Assembly: GCF_900185715.1 (NCBI RefSeq)
Contig: NZ_FYAS01000019.1
Coordinates: 186,001 to 250,000, forward strand
Direction: 5' to 3'
DNA length: 64,000 nt
Origin: Allobosea sp. CS1GBMeth4
GTDB taxonomy: Bacteria > Pseudomonadota > Alphaproteobacteria > Rhizobiales > Beijerinckiaceae
The notes beneath the pieces are model-generated. The model was not told the DNA's origin, ran no database searches, and worked only from the letters and a program-made list of their open reading frames with translations. How positions within the stretch are numbered: position 1 is the first letter of the stretch; each line of letters starts with the position of its first letter. Made by a program: the position numbers and the translations under genes. Positions 53,004-62,237 of this stretch are shown here, one piece after another.

Positions 53004-56000
53004 ATGACCCGGCAGAACAAGCTCCAAGATCCGACCGAGGCGGCGATGTCGGCGATCGAGGAGGCGCTGAGGCTCGATCCGTCGAAGAGCGAGGGGGAGG
53101 CCTCGGCCGAGCCGAGGCTGCCCTCGACCGGGGAGAACGAACTCAGGATCGAGCTGCCGCGCGTCGAAGGCGCTCCTGCGATGCCGCCCGGGCCCGAAGC
53201 CATGCAGGAGCCGTCTGCCGCTCCGCCCCGCTCGGCCATCGCACCGGACACCAGCCGCGTCGCCAATGACGACCGCCGGGATTCCTCCTCGCTGGTGCAG
53301 GCCTTCGCCGCCCGCCCGTCGGGCAAGCCCTATTGGCTCGCTGCTCTGGCCTCGCTCGCCTGGCTGGGCGCCGTCGGCTTCACTCTGGTCAGCCGCTACG
53401 GCTCCTTCGCCGAGGGCCTGCCGGCCGGCATGGCCGCCTGGGGTCCGGGCCAATGGGCGCTGCTGGCGCTCGGCGCCGGCGCTCCGGTGGTCTTCTTCTT
53501 CGTGCTGGCAGCGCTCTACCGCCGGACCCAGGAGATGCGGCTGGTCTCGCGCGCCATGACCGAAGTCGCGCTGCGCCTGGCGGAGCCGGAGGTGGTGGCG
53601 ACGGATTCGGTGCTGTCGCTCAGCCAGACCATCCGCCGCGAGGTCGCCGCCATGGGCGACGGCATCGAGCGCGCCGTGGCGCGTGCCGGTGAGCTCGAGA
53701 CCATCGTGCGCGGCGAGATCGCGACGCTGGAGCGCGCCTATGCCGACAACGAAATCCGGCTGCGCTCGCTCATCGACGAACTGGTGAACCAACGCGAATC
53801 CGTGGTCGGCAACGCCGAGCGCGTGAAGTTCGCCATCAGCGGCGCGCATGAGAGCATCACCAAGGACCTCGAGACCGCCAGCCGCTCGATCGCGGAAGCG
53901 GTGGCGGAGGCCGGCGACCGCGTCACCTCGCGGCTCACCGACAAGGGCGACCAGATCACGCTCGCGCTCGGCCATGCCGGCGAGCGCATGGTCGACGAGA
54001 TCAGCGGCCGCGGCAATGAATTGGTCGAGCGCCTGCAGTCGACCTCGCACGACGTCAGCGAGCGCATGACCAGCGCCAGCCAGTCGGTGACGGCGGTGCT
54101 CGACAACCGCGCCCAGGAGATCGCGAGCTCGCTGGAACGCACCGGCGCCGTGCTCACCGAGGGCCTGACCGCCGGCGCCCGCGACGTCACCCGCGCGATC
54201 AGCGAGACCGGGGCGCAGGTCGTGGAATCGCTGGCGAGCCGTGCCGAGACCGTCAACGAGACGCTGCGGGTCACCGGCGACACGCTCGCCCAGGAAATCT
54301 CGCAGCGCGGCGCCAGCGTCGCCGAACGGTTCGAGCAGAGCGGGCGCACGCTGGTCGAGCTGTTCGACGAGCAGAGCACCAGCCTGACCCTGCGCCTCAC
54401 GGAAACCGGCGAGACGCTCCGCAACTCGATCAGCAGCGAGGGCGAGAGCGTCACCACCCGGCTCGCCGAAGTCGGCCGCGGCGTGCACATGCTGCTCGGC
54501 AAGCAGAACGAGCTGGTCGTCAACCGCATCCAGGAGGTCGGCGAGACCGTCCACGGCCTCATCGCCAGCCAGGGCGAGACGCTGGTCGAGAAGCTCTCCG
54601 GCACCGTCCAGACCGTCGACGGCCTGCTGCGCGAGAACACCGATTCGATCGTCCTGCGCTTCGACGAGGCCGGCAAGGGCCTCAACACCCTGATCGGCGA
54701 GCGCGGCGAGGAGCTGACCGCCCGGATCTCCGCCGTCGGCGCGACCGTGCACAGCCTGTTCTCCGAAGAGGCGAGCAGCCTGGTCACCCGCCTCTCCGAT
54801 GTCGGCCACGAGGTGCGCAGCACGATCGGCGAACAGGGCGACCACCTGGTCGGCCGCCTGTCCGAGACCGGACAGCGCCTGCAGGAGGCGATCAGCGAGC
54901 GCGGCGACGGGCTGGTGCTGCGCATGGCCGAGATCGGGCAGAGCGTCGAGCACGCGATCGGCGAGCGTGCGGACACCATCGTCGCCCGCGTGGCCGATGC
55001 CGGCCGCAGCGTCGAGACGGTGATCGGCGAGCGCGGCGACAGCCTCGTCGCCAGGCTGTCCGACACCACCGAGGAGATTCACCGGACGCTCGGCGACCGC
55101 GCCGAAGGCATCGTTGCCCGCGTGGCACATGCCGGCCGCGACGTCGAGGCGGCGATCGGCGAGCGCGGCGACGGCCTCATCGCCCGGCTGTCGGAAGTCG
55201 CCCGCGAGGTCCACGCCACCATCGGCGAGCGTGGGGACAGCCTCGTCGCACGCCTGTCGGATGTCGGCAGCGAGGTCCAGACCGCGATCGGCAGCCAGCG
55301 CGAGACGCTGGTGACGCAGCTCGCCGATGCCGGCGCCAGCGTGCGCGATCTGCTCGCCGCAGAAGGCGAAGCGCTCAGCGGCCGCGTGATCGCCACCGGG
55401 CAGGACATGCAGGAGCTGCTTGCCGGCCAGAGCCAGGCGCTGGTCACCCGCGTCGCCGATGTCGGCCGCTCGGTCCACGGCCTGCTGGCGGAACGCGGCA
55501 ACGCGCTGATCGACCGCCTCGCCGAAGCCAGCGGGACGGCGCATCAGCGGCTCGACGAGACCGGAGAGGCGCTGGCCGCCAAGATCCTCGCCGCCAGCGA
55601 GACCGCGAAGTCGGTCATCGACGACCAGCACAGCGGCTTCATCGCCCGGCTCGGCCAGGCGGGAGACGAGGTCGGCAGCCTGCTCGGCACGCAGCGAGAC
55701 GCGATCATCGCCGGCCTCACCGCGACGGGCCGCGAGGTCCATGGGCTCCTCGGCGAGCAGAGCCAGATGCTGGCCTCCCGTCTCGGGGAGGCGACCAAGG
55801 CCCTGTCCGACGCGATCAATGTCGACGGCCGCGAGATCGCGGACCGCGTCACGGAGGCCGCGACGGCCCTGCGCGGCACCTTCACGACCGAAGCCGAGCG
55901 GGCGAGCAGCCTGCTCGCTGCCACCGGCAAGGATGTGGTGATCGCGCTGACCCAGCAGGGCGGCCGCGTCAACCAGGCACTCGCCGCCAATGCCGAGTCG

Positions 56001-59000
56001 CTGCTGCGCTCGGTCGACGCCCGCTCGCAGGCGCTCAACGAGTCGCTCGCCAGCAAGCACGACGCGCTCAACCGGCTCTTCGACGTCCAGGGTCGCGAGA
56101 TCGAAGCCACGATCGGCGCCCGTCTCGGCGCCTTCGAGGAGATCATCGTCACCCGCGGCGGCACGCTGGCGGCCAAGCTCGGCAACGACGCCCGCTCCTT
56201 CACCGATGCGGTGACGCTGCGGCTCGGCCAGGTCGAGAAGCTGCTCGGCGAGGAAGGCCAGGCGCTGGCCGAGCGCATCGGCGAGCGCTCGCAGCAGGCC
56301 GCCGAGATCATGATGGCGCGCACGCAGGAAGCGGCCGCCTCGATGGAGGCGCAGATCAAGACCTTCGAGGAGCGCTCCAGCGCCAAGAGCGCCGAGATCG
56401 CGACCTCGCTCGACGGTCTCATCGTCCGCATCGACGGCAATCTCGGGGCCCGGGCCACGGCGCTCAACGAGGCGCTGGTCGAGCGCACTGTCGACATCGC
56501 CCGCGTCATGGCCGAAGGCGGGCGCGAGGTCACCCGGGCGCTCACGGCCAAGGCCGACGAGATCGGCGAAATCGTCACGAGCAAGAGCGAGGCGCTGACG
56601 CAGACGCTCGCCGAGAAGGCCGACAGCATCAATGCGACGCTCGGCGGGCGCGCCTTGCAGATCGCCGACACGCTCGACCAGAGCGTGGCGCGCTTCGAGG
56701 AGCGCGTCGTCAACCGGCTCGACACGGTCTCCGGCACGCTCGATTCCCGCGGCACCCAGATCGCGCAGACCTTGCAGGGCACGGCGGATTCCGTCGCCAG
56801 CGCCCTCGAGGCCCGCACCGAGGACCTGCGCGCCCTGTTCGAGGGCAAGGGCAACGGCCTGATCACCCTGCTCGACGAGCGCGGCAGCCAGATCGCCCAG
56901 ACGCTGCAGGAGAAGTCGGACGGCCTCGCCGCCGCGCTGGCCGAGCGGTCCGACGAGCTGCGCGCCGTGTTCGACGAGCGCGGCGGCGGCATCCTGAACG
57001 CGCTCGGCCATCGCGGCAGCCAGATCGCGCAGGTCCTGCAGGAACGGTCCGACGGCATCGCCACGGCGCTGTCGGGACGGACGGAGGAATTGCGGGCCCT
57101 GTTCGACGAGCGTGGCGGCGACATGCTGAATACGCTCGACCAGCAGAGCCGGCATCTGGCCCGGACCCTGGCGGAACAATCGGAGGGGATGAGCGCGGCG
57201 CTGAGCGCACGCACCGAGGAGATCCGGACGCTGTTCGACGAGCGCGGCAACGGCGTCGTCGATGCGCTCGGGCGGAAGGGTGCCACCCTCGCCTCCCAGT
57301 TCGCGAGCATCGGCGAGGCGCTGGTCAACAACATCGAGAGCCGCGGCAGCTCCGTGGTCGCCGGCCTGCGCGAGCGCGGCGCCGAGATCAGCCAGGCGCT
57401 AGAGCTCGCTTCGAGCGCGCTGCGCGAGACGATCGAGACCGGCACGAACCAGTCGGTCGAAGCGCTGCTGAAGACCAATGAACAGCTGCGCAGCGAGCTC
57501 GGCAGCATGCTCGGCCGCCTCGGCGAGGCCAACAAGCTGATGCAGCAGATCGTCACGGGCGCGAACAAGAACCTCGCGGCGGTCGAAGGCAGCCTGTCCG
57601 GCCGGGTCGAGGAACTCCAGAACGTGCTCTCGACGGTGGTGCAGGAGACCAACCGCACCTCCGAGCAGGTCGCGAGCCAGATCGCGGCGCTGAAGGGCTA
57701 TTCGGAAGGGACGCTGCGCGACACCGTCGCGCTGATCTCGCGGATCGACCAGCAGGGCTCGGCGATGACGGAGACCACGCAGGCCAATGCCGCGGCGCTG
57801 AGCGCCGTGGCGCAGCGGCTGGAGCAGGTCGAGGCCCGCGTCGGCAACGTCCTGGCCGACCGCAAGGAGGCGCTCGAGCACCTGCATGGGCTGATCGCGA
57901 CGCGCACGGACGATATCGAGCAGATCACCCGCTCCTTCTCGTCGCTGCTCGACGAGTCGCTCAGCAATGCCGAGACGCGCACGCGCCAGCTCAGCGCCGT
58001 GCTCAGCGACGCCGCCGAGTCGACCAGCAGCGCCATCGCCCAGCAGTTCGACTCGATCCGCGCCAACAGCGGCCGCGAGCGCGAGCGCACGGCCCAGGCC
58101 CTGCGGACGGCTTACGAGGAGGTGGTGAACGAGGTCTCCGGCGAGCTCGCCAAGGTCACGGAGCGTTTCCAGAACGCCGCCGAGGACATGCGCGCCATGT
58201 CGGCGGAGATCCATCGCGAGCTCGAGACGACCCGAACCGAGCTCAAGCGCGGCGTTCTCGAATTGCCGCGCGAGACGCAGGAGTCGACCGCCGCCATGCG
58301 CCGCGTCGTCGCCGACCAGATCAAGGCGCTGAACGAGCTGACCGAGATCGTCTCGCGCTCAGGCCGCAGCAGCGATATCGCGCGTCCGCAGGGCGAGCGC
58401 CGGGGCAGCACGTATCAGCCGTCGACCAGCGTCTCCGCCTCGGTCGCCGTGCAGAGCGCGCCGGTGCTGACGGAGCCGCTGCGGGCCTCGATCGACCCGA
58501 CACCGGAGCCGGTCCGTCCCGAGCCGCGGGCCCAGGCTCGGCCGGCCCCCGCCCCCGAGCCGGTGCGGCCGGAGGTCCAGCGGGTCGAAACAGCCCCGGC
58601 GAAGTCGGGCTGGCTCTCGGACCTGCTCAGCCGTGCCTCGCGCGACGATCGGGCGCCGGAGGCCTCGAGGCCGACGGCGCACAGCATCGAGAAGCTCGAT
58701 TCGCTTTCGGTCGACATCGCGCGGATGATCGACCACGACGCCGCGGTCGAGCTGTGGGAGCGCTACAAGCGCGGCGAGCGCAACGTCTTCACCCGCCGGC
58801 TCTACACGCTGCAGGGCCAGCAGACCTTCGACGAGATCCGGCGCAAATACCGCCGCGATACCGAGTTCAAGCAGACGGTCGACCGCTATATCGAGGAGTT
58901 CGAGCGCCTGCTCGGCGAGGCGGCCAAGGACGACCGCGATTCGATGGTGGCGAAGACCTACCTCACCTCGGAGACCGGCAAGGTCTACACGATGCTGGCC

Positions 59001-59024
59001 CATGCCAGCGGACGGTTCGAGTAA
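53004..59024 (+). CDS. Giant membrane-anchored repeat protein, growth pole ring (GPR/RgsE)-like
   Basis: 2006-residue protein. Residues 1-108 are charged and disordered. Two membrane helices lie at about 110-129 and 150-171, so the long C-terminal part is probably cytoplasmic. Residues 389-1070 are 31 consecutive 22-residue helical repeats (pattern like GERGDSLVARLSDVG), followed by further helical repeats including 44-residue units (1246-1421). A Pro-rich linker (about 1810-1870) leads to a compact C-terminal domain (about 1895-2006, RMIDHDAAVELWERYKRGER to MLAHASGRFE). This architecture matches GPR of Agrobacterium and RgsE of Sinorhizobium, apolipoprotein-like proteins that form a ring at the growing pole and are needed for polar growth. 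The orthology is inferred from architecture. A Rho-independent terminator follows. Confidence 0.85.
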   Translation: MTRQNKLQDPTEAAMSAIEEALRLDPSKSEGEASAEPRLPSTGENELRIELPRVEGAPAMPPGPEAMQEPSAAPPRSAIAPDTSRVANDDRRDSSSLVQAFAARPSGKPYWLAALASLAWLGAVGFTLVSRYGSFAEGLPAGMAAWGPGQWALLALGAGAPVVFFFVLAALYRRTQEMRLVSRAMTEVALRLAEPEVVATDSVLSLSQTIRREVAAMGDGIERAVARAGELETIVRGEIATLERAYADNEIRLRSLIDELVNQRESVVGNAERVKFAISGAHESITKDLETASRSIAEAVAEAGDRVTSRLTDKGDQITLALGHAGERMVDEISGRGNELVERLQSTSHDVSERMTSASQSVTAVLDNRAQEIASSLERTGAVLTEGLTAGARDVTRAISETGAQVVESLASRAETVNETLRVTGDTLAQEISQRGASVAERFEQSGRTLVELFDEQSTSLTLRLTETGETLRNSISSEGESVTTRLAEVGRGVHMLLGKQNELVVNRIQEVGETVHGLIASQGETLVEKLSGTVQTVDGLLRENTDSIVLRFDEAGKGLNTLIGERGEELTARISAVGATVHSLFSEEASSLVTRLSDVGHEVRSTIGEQGDHLVGRLSETGQRLQEAISERGDGLVLRMAEIGQSVEHAIGERADTIVARVADAGRSVETVIGERGDSLVARLSDTTEEIHRTLGDRAEGIVARVAHAGRDVEAAIGERGDGLIARLSEVAREVHATIGERGDSLVARLSDVGSEVQTAIGSQRETLVTQLADAGASVRDLLAAEGEALSGRVIATGQDMQELLAGQSQALVTRVADVGRSVHGLLAERGNALIDRLAEASGTAHQRLDETGEALAAKILAASETAKSVIDDQHSGFIARLGQAGDEVGSLLGTQRDAIIAGLTATGREVHGLLGEQSQMLASRLGEATKALSDAINVDGREIADRVTEAATALRGTFTTEAERASSLLAATGKDVVIALTQQGGRVNQALAANAESLLRSVDARSQALNESLASKHDALNRLFDVQGREIEATIGARLGAFEEIIVTRGGTLAAKLGNDARSFTDAVTLRLGQVEKLLGEEGQALAERIGERSQQAAEIMMARTQEAAASMEAQIKTFEERSSAKSAEIATSLDGLIVRIDGNLGARATALNEALVERTVDIARVMAEGGREVTRALTAKADEIGEIVTSKSEALTQTLAEKADSINATLGGRALQIADTLDQSVARFEERVVNRLDTVSGTLDSRGTQIAQTLQGTADSVASALEARTEDLRALFEGKGNGLITLLDERGSQIAQTLQEKSDGLAAALAERSDELRAVFDERGGGILNALGHRGSQIAQVLQERSDGIATALSGRTEELRALFDERGGDMLNTLDQQSRHLARTLAEQSEGMSAALSARTEEIRTLFDERGNGVVDALGRKGATLASQFASIGEALVNNIESRGSSVVAGLRERGAEISQALELASSALRETIETGTNQSVEALLKTNEQLRSELGSMLGRLGEANKLMQQIVTGANKNLAAVEGSLSGRVEELQNVLSTVVQETNRTSEQVASQIAALKGYSEGTLRDTVALISRIDQQGSAMTETTQANAAALSAVAQRLEQVEARVGNVLADRKEALEHLHGLIATRTDDIEQITRSFSSLLDESLSNAETRTRQLSAVLSDAAESTSSAIAQQFDSIRANSGRERERTAQALRTAYEEVVNEVSGELAKVTERFQNAAEDMRAMSAEIHRELETTRTELKRGVLELPRETQESTAAMRRVVADQIKALNELTEIVSRSGRSSDIARPQGERRGSTYQPSTSVSASVAVQSAPVLTEPLRASIDPTPEPVRPEPRAQARPAPAPEPVRPEVQRVETAPAKSGWLSDLLSRASRDDRAPEASRPTAHSIEKLDSLSVDIARMIDHDAAVELWERYKRGERNVFTRRLYTLQGQQTFDEIRRKYRRDTEFKQTVDRYIEEFERLLGEAAKDDRDSMVAKTYLTSETGKVYTMLAHASGRFE
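54168..56213 (+). repeat. 31 tandem 66-bp units encoding 22-residue helical repeats
   Basis: From residue 389 to 1070 the protein can be cut into 31 blocks of exactly 22 residues with hydrophobic residues at fixed positions, usually ending in two hydrophobics (for example DLL, HGLL, VEAAI). No insertion or deletion breaks the phase. 22 = 2 x 11, the hendecad period of extended helices like those of apolipoproteins. Confidence 0.85.
56739..57266 (+). repeat. Four tandem 132-bp units (44 residues) in the giant gene
   Basis: Units 56739-56870, 56871-57002, 57003-57134 and 57135-57266. Each begins like LDERGSQIAQTLQE and contains TEELRALFDERG near its end. Similarity between units is higher than in the 22-residue region, which suggests later duplication. 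Confidence 0.8.
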
Positions 59025-59051
59025 GAGCAGCCGCCATCTCGGCGCGACCAG

Positions 59052-59079
59052 GGCCGCCCTCCCCGGAGGGCGGCCTTTT
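59052..59079 (+). terminator. Rho-independent terminator of the giant gene
   Basis: Perfect 11-bp stem GGCCGCCCTCC / GGAGGGCGGCC with a 2-nt loop, followed by TTTT, 27 bp after the stop codon. It is the clearest intrinsic terminator in the window. Confidence 0.9.
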
Positions 59080-59159
59080 CGTGAGCGGATATTCGGCATC
59101 GGTCGGCCCGGCTAGAGGAAGCGCGGGCCGCGGGGCCGGCCCAAACCGACGAGGCGACG

Positions 59160-59537
59160 GTGGCAGGATGGATCGAGCGCGGAGAGCGATGGGCGCGCGC
59201 CGTCAAGCGGGATGTCGTGGCATTGTGGATCGCCGCGCGAGACTCTCGCACTCCCGTCCTGGCCAAGCTCGTCGCGGCGGCTGTCGCCGCCTACGCGCTC
59301 TCCCCGATCGACCTGATACCGGATTTCATCCCGATCCTCGGCTATCTCGACGACCTCGTCATCGTCCCGCTCGGCATCCTCCTCGCGGTTCGCCTGGTTC
59401 CGCCAGCCCTGATGCACGAGTTTCGCGAGCAGGCGGCGACCAGGGAACGGCCGGTCAGCCGAGCCGGGCAGATGGCGATCATCGGCCTGTGGGTCCTGGC
59501 GCTGCTGCTGACGGTATGGCTGATCTGCCGGCGATAG
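59160..59537 (+). CDS. DUF1232 (YkvA-family) membrane protein
   Basis: 125-residue protein. The DUF1232 core ALSPIDLIPDFIPILGYLDDLVIVPLGI (about 46-73) is unmistakable. A C-terminal membrane helix (AIIGLWVLALLLTVWLI, about 106-122) anchors it. GAGG lies 5 nt before the GTG start. Function of the family is unknown. It is a single gene, convergent with the MCE operon. Confidence 0.88.
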   Translation: MAGWIERGERWARAVKRDVVALWIAARDSRTPVLAKLVAAAVAAYALSPIDLIPDFIPILGYLDDLVIVPLGILLAVRLVPPALMHEFREQAATRERPVSRAGQMAIIGLWVLALLLTVWLICRR

Positions 59538-59633
59538 ATCGCGGCGCGGTCCGCCGGCGCAGAATGGAGAGGCGTCGCGCGGGTGAGCCTGGGCCTCGCG
59601 AGACCCGGATGGCGCCTTTCCGCTCCGACGGGC

Positions 59634-60236
59634 TCAGCGCGCCCAGCGGGCGATCTGGATCAGCACCTGCGACAGCGCCTGGTCGAGAGCCTGCGCCGCC
59701 GCGGCCCCGTCGACGGCGCTGGCCGGCACGCGTGCCGAGAACACGCGGCCGCGCTGGATCTTGCCGGTGCGGTCGCCGACCAGCTTGGCCGTGATCTCGA
59801 CCACGGCCTGGCCGCTGGCGGCGTCGATGTGGAAGCTGCGGATGTCGACGTTGAGCTGGAGATCGGGGACGATGCGCTCGCCGGGCCGGCCGACGGCGGC
59901 GATGCGGCTGCCGTTCTCGAAGGTCTGGATCAGGCGGGTCTGCACCAGGTTGGGCACCCGGTCGGCCCATTGCGCCCCGCCGAGGAAGGAGAGCGCGCCG
60001 CTCGAATCCTTGACGATCAGCCGGTCGGAATCGAGCGCCTGCACCGTGGTCGGCTGCGCGACGATCAGCACCCCGCCGCCACCGCCGATGCGGCCGAAAT
60101 CGCGCGGCGCCGACAGATCATAGGTGGTCGGCGCCGAACCGCCGCCGCAGCCGGCCAGCAACAGCGCGCCGGCAGCCGCCAGAGACAGGGCGCGCAGACG
60201 ATCGCGGAGCAGCGAAGGCGAAGTCAGCATGGTCAT
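59634..60236 (-). CDS. MCE-system auxiliary lipoprotein (PqiC/ABC-type transport auxiliary family)
   Basis: 200-residue predicted lipoprotein. The signal peptide ends in the lipobox LLAGC (Cys30). TYDLSAPRDFG, LIVAQPTTVQALDSDRLIVKDSSGALSFLGGAQWADRVPNLVQTRL and RIVPDLQLNVDIRSF form the family pattern (ABC-type transport auxiliary component). Such proteins sit at the outer membrane side of MCE lipid transporters. It is the last gene of the operon, 6 bp after the MCE protein gene. Confidence 0.85.
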   Translation of the reverse strand: MTMLTSPSLLRDRLRALSLAAAGALLLAGCGGGSAPTTYDLSAPRDFGRIGGGGGVLIVAQPTTVQALDSDRLIVKDSSGALSFLGGAQWADRVPNLVQTRLIQTFENGSRIAAVGRPGERIVPDLQLNVDIRSFHIDAASGQAVVEITAKLVGDRTGKIQRGRVFSARVPASAVDGAAAAQALDQALSQVLIQIARWAR

Positions 60237-60242
60237 ATCGAG

Positions 60243-61376
60243 CTAGCGCGATCCGCTGTACTGGGGAAGCGGCGCGCGGCCGCCGAAGATGAACTGCTGG
60301 GGATTGCGCTCGACATTGCGCAGCACGCGGTTCAGGTCGGACAGAGTGCGCTTGCCGTCGGAGGCGAGCGTCTCGAGATCGCGCAGGCCCGGCCCGGTGA
60401 AGCGGTTGATGCCGACCGTGATCTCGGCCGTGCGCTTGTCGAGATTGTCGGCGAGCACCCGGATCGACTTGGCCGCATTGGCGACCTCGGCGAAAGCGCC
60501 CTGCCCGTCCTGCGTGTTCAGGAACGCCTGCGCGGCCTTGAGCACGCCCTCGACCTGGTCGGCCGCGCGGTTGAGCTTGTCCGTGATCGAGGCGACGTCG
60601 CTGATCGCTTTCGAGACATCAGTGCTCGAACCGCCGAGCGCGGCGGTGAACTTGTCGATATTGTCGACGATGTCGGTGATCTTCTTCTGGTCGATCGAGC
60701 GCACGACCGCGGTCAGCTCCTCGCTCAGCGTGCCGAGCTTCTGCGAGAGCGGCGCGATGGTATCGGCGATCTGGCCGAAGCTCGTCATCAGCTTGTCGAC
60801 ATTGCCGGAATTGTCGCCGAGCGCCTGGGAGAACTTCTCGACATTGCGGACCGTGTTGGTGATCGATCCTGAATTGGTCTTGATCAGCCCATCCAGGTTG
60901 CCGAGCACCTCGTCGGCCTTCTTGGCGACGTTGCGGACCGATTCGATGATGTCCTGGAATTCCGAGCGCTCGGCGATGATGGTCGGCAAAGTCTCGCCGG
61001 GCTTCGCCTGCAAGACGGGCGCGTCCGGCTCACCACCGATGAGCTGCAGGGCGACCACGCCGGCGAGGCCCTGCGCCTCGATGCGGGCGCGGGTGTCGAC
61101 CCGCAGCGGCGTCGTCTTGTCGACCTCGATCACGCTGAAGATGCGGCGTGGATCGTCGGGCTGCAGGCCGATCTGCTTGACCTCGCCGACACGCAGGCCG
61201 TTGAAGAGCACGCTGGAGCCGCGTCCGAGGCCGGTGACGGTGCCGGCGAAGATCACGCGGACATCCTGCTTGCGCCCGCCGCCGCCGCTGCCGAACCAGT
61301 AGACGAAGCCGAACATCGCCGCGATCACGGCGAGGGTGAAGAGGCCGACCAGGGCGTAGTTCGCACGGGATTCCAT
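60243..61376 (-). CDS. mlaD: MCE-domain lipid-transport protein (MlaD-like)
   Basis: 377 residues. One N-terminal membrane helix (about 8-30, YALVGLFTLAVIAAMFGFVYWFG) precedes a single MCE domain (about 38-115: VRVIFAGTVTGLGRGSSVLFNGLRVGEVKQI, LAGVVALQLIGG). A long helical C-terminal half (about 140-370) with repeated NVDKL/NIDKF-like heptads follows, much longer than E. coli MlaD (about 183 residues) and typical of alphaproteobacterial MCE proteins that form a periplasmic tunnel. It works with the permease and ATPase encoded upstream. Confidence 0.9.
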   Translation of the reverse strand: MESRANYALVGLFTLAVIAAMFGFVYWFGSGGGGRKQDVRVIFAGTVTGLGRGSSVLFNGLRVGEVKQIGLQPDDPRRIFSVIEVDKTTPLRVDTRARIEAQGLAGVVALQLIGGEPDAPVLQAKPGETLPTIIAERSEFQDIIESVRNVAKKADEVLGNLDGLIKTNSGSITNTVRNVEKFSQALGDNSGNVDKLMTSFGQIADTIAPLSQKLGTLSEELTAVVRSIDQKKITDIVDNIDKFTAALGGSSTDVSKAISDVASITDKLNRAADQVEGVLKAAQAFLNTQDGQGAFAEVANAAKSIRVLADNLDKRTAEITVGINRFTGPGLRDLETLASDGKRTLSDLNRVLRNVERNPQQFIFGGRAPLPQYSGSR

Positions 61377-61388
61377 CGCGAGCGTCCG

Positions 61389-62237
61389 TCACGTCCTCGA
61401 TTGATTCTCCGGCATGCGGGCGCGGGCGCGCTCGCCGCCGAAATAGGCCTTCAGCCAGGGATGATCGGAAGCCAGCATGGTGGCGAGCGGACCGACCGCG
61501 ATGACATGCTTGTCCGCCAGGGCGGCAATCCTGTCGCAGGCTACGTACAGACTGTCGAGGTCATGCGTTACCATGAACACGGTCAGGCCCAAAGTCTGCT
61601 TGAGCGTCATGATCAGCTCGTCGAACTCGCTGGCGCCGATCGGATCGAGACCCGAGGTCGGCTCGTCGAGAAAGACGATCTCGGGGTCGAGCGCCAGCGC
61701 GCGGGCGAGCGCCGCGCGCTTGATCATGCCGCCGGACAGCTCCGAGGGCACCTTGTCGGCGGCGTCGGGCTTCAGCCCCACCATCTCGATCTTAAGCATG
61801 GCGAGCTCCTCGAGCAGGCGCGGCGAGAGCTTGAGATATTCGCGCATCGGCAGCTGGATGTTCTGCTTGACGGTCAGCGCCGAGAACAGCGCCCCCTGCT
61901 GGAACATCACGCCGAAGCGGCGCTCGAGCCGGCGGCGGCCGGGGGGATCGAGCCTGTCGACGTTCTCGCCGAAGACCTCGATCGTGCCGCGCTGCTTGCG
62001 CACCAAGCCGAGGATGGTGCGGGTCAGCACCGATTTGCCCTGCCCCGAGCCGCCGACGAAGCCGAGGATCTCGCCACGCAGCACGTCGAGATCGAGCCCC
62101 TCCATGATGACCTTGTCGCCGAAGGCGACCTTGAGATCGCGGACGCGGATCACGACCTCGGGCGCCGGCTGTGTCGTGTCCGGTGGCTCGGGCGGAGCGA
62201 CCGATGTGGGCCTGTCGAGCATCGTCCGCCCGCTCAC
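61389..62237 (-). CDS. mlaF: MCE lipid-transport ATPase (MlaF-like)
   Basis: 282-residue ATPase. Walker A GGSGQGKSV is at 62-70, with RRFGVMFQQGALFSALTVKQNI, signature LSGGMIKRAALARAL, Walker B IVFLDEPTSGLDP and switch VTHDLDSLY; all are characteristic of MlaF/Mkl proteins. A proline-rich 27-residue extension precedes the domain. The GTG at 62237 overlaps the permease stop (GTGA); ATG at 62222 is an alternative. Confidence 0.92.
   Translation of the reverse strand: MSGRTMLDRPTSVAPPEPPDTTQPAPEVVIRVRDLKVAFGDKVIMEGLDLDVLRGEILGFVGGSGQGKSVLTRTILGLVRKQRGTIEVFGENVDRLDPPGRRRLERRFGVMFQQGALFSALTVKQNIQLPMREYLKLSPRLLEELAMLKIEMVGLKPDAADKVPSELSGGMIKRAALARALALDPEIVFLDEPTSGLDPIGASEFDELIMTLKQTLGLTVFMVTHDLDSLYVACDRIAALADKHVIAVGPLATMLASDHPWLKAYFGGERARARMPENQSRT

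Noticed and set aside
54168..56213. CRISPR-like array from the regular 66-bp periodicity
   Set aside because: The period is coding (22 codons), units are diverged and there are no identical repeats with unique spacers.
52920..57179. A 1419-codon open frame on the minus strand opposite the giant gene
   Set aside because: It mirrors the repeat codons of the plus-strand gene. In GC-rich DNA with strong third-position bias, antisense frames stay open; it has no domain and an alternating charged composition.
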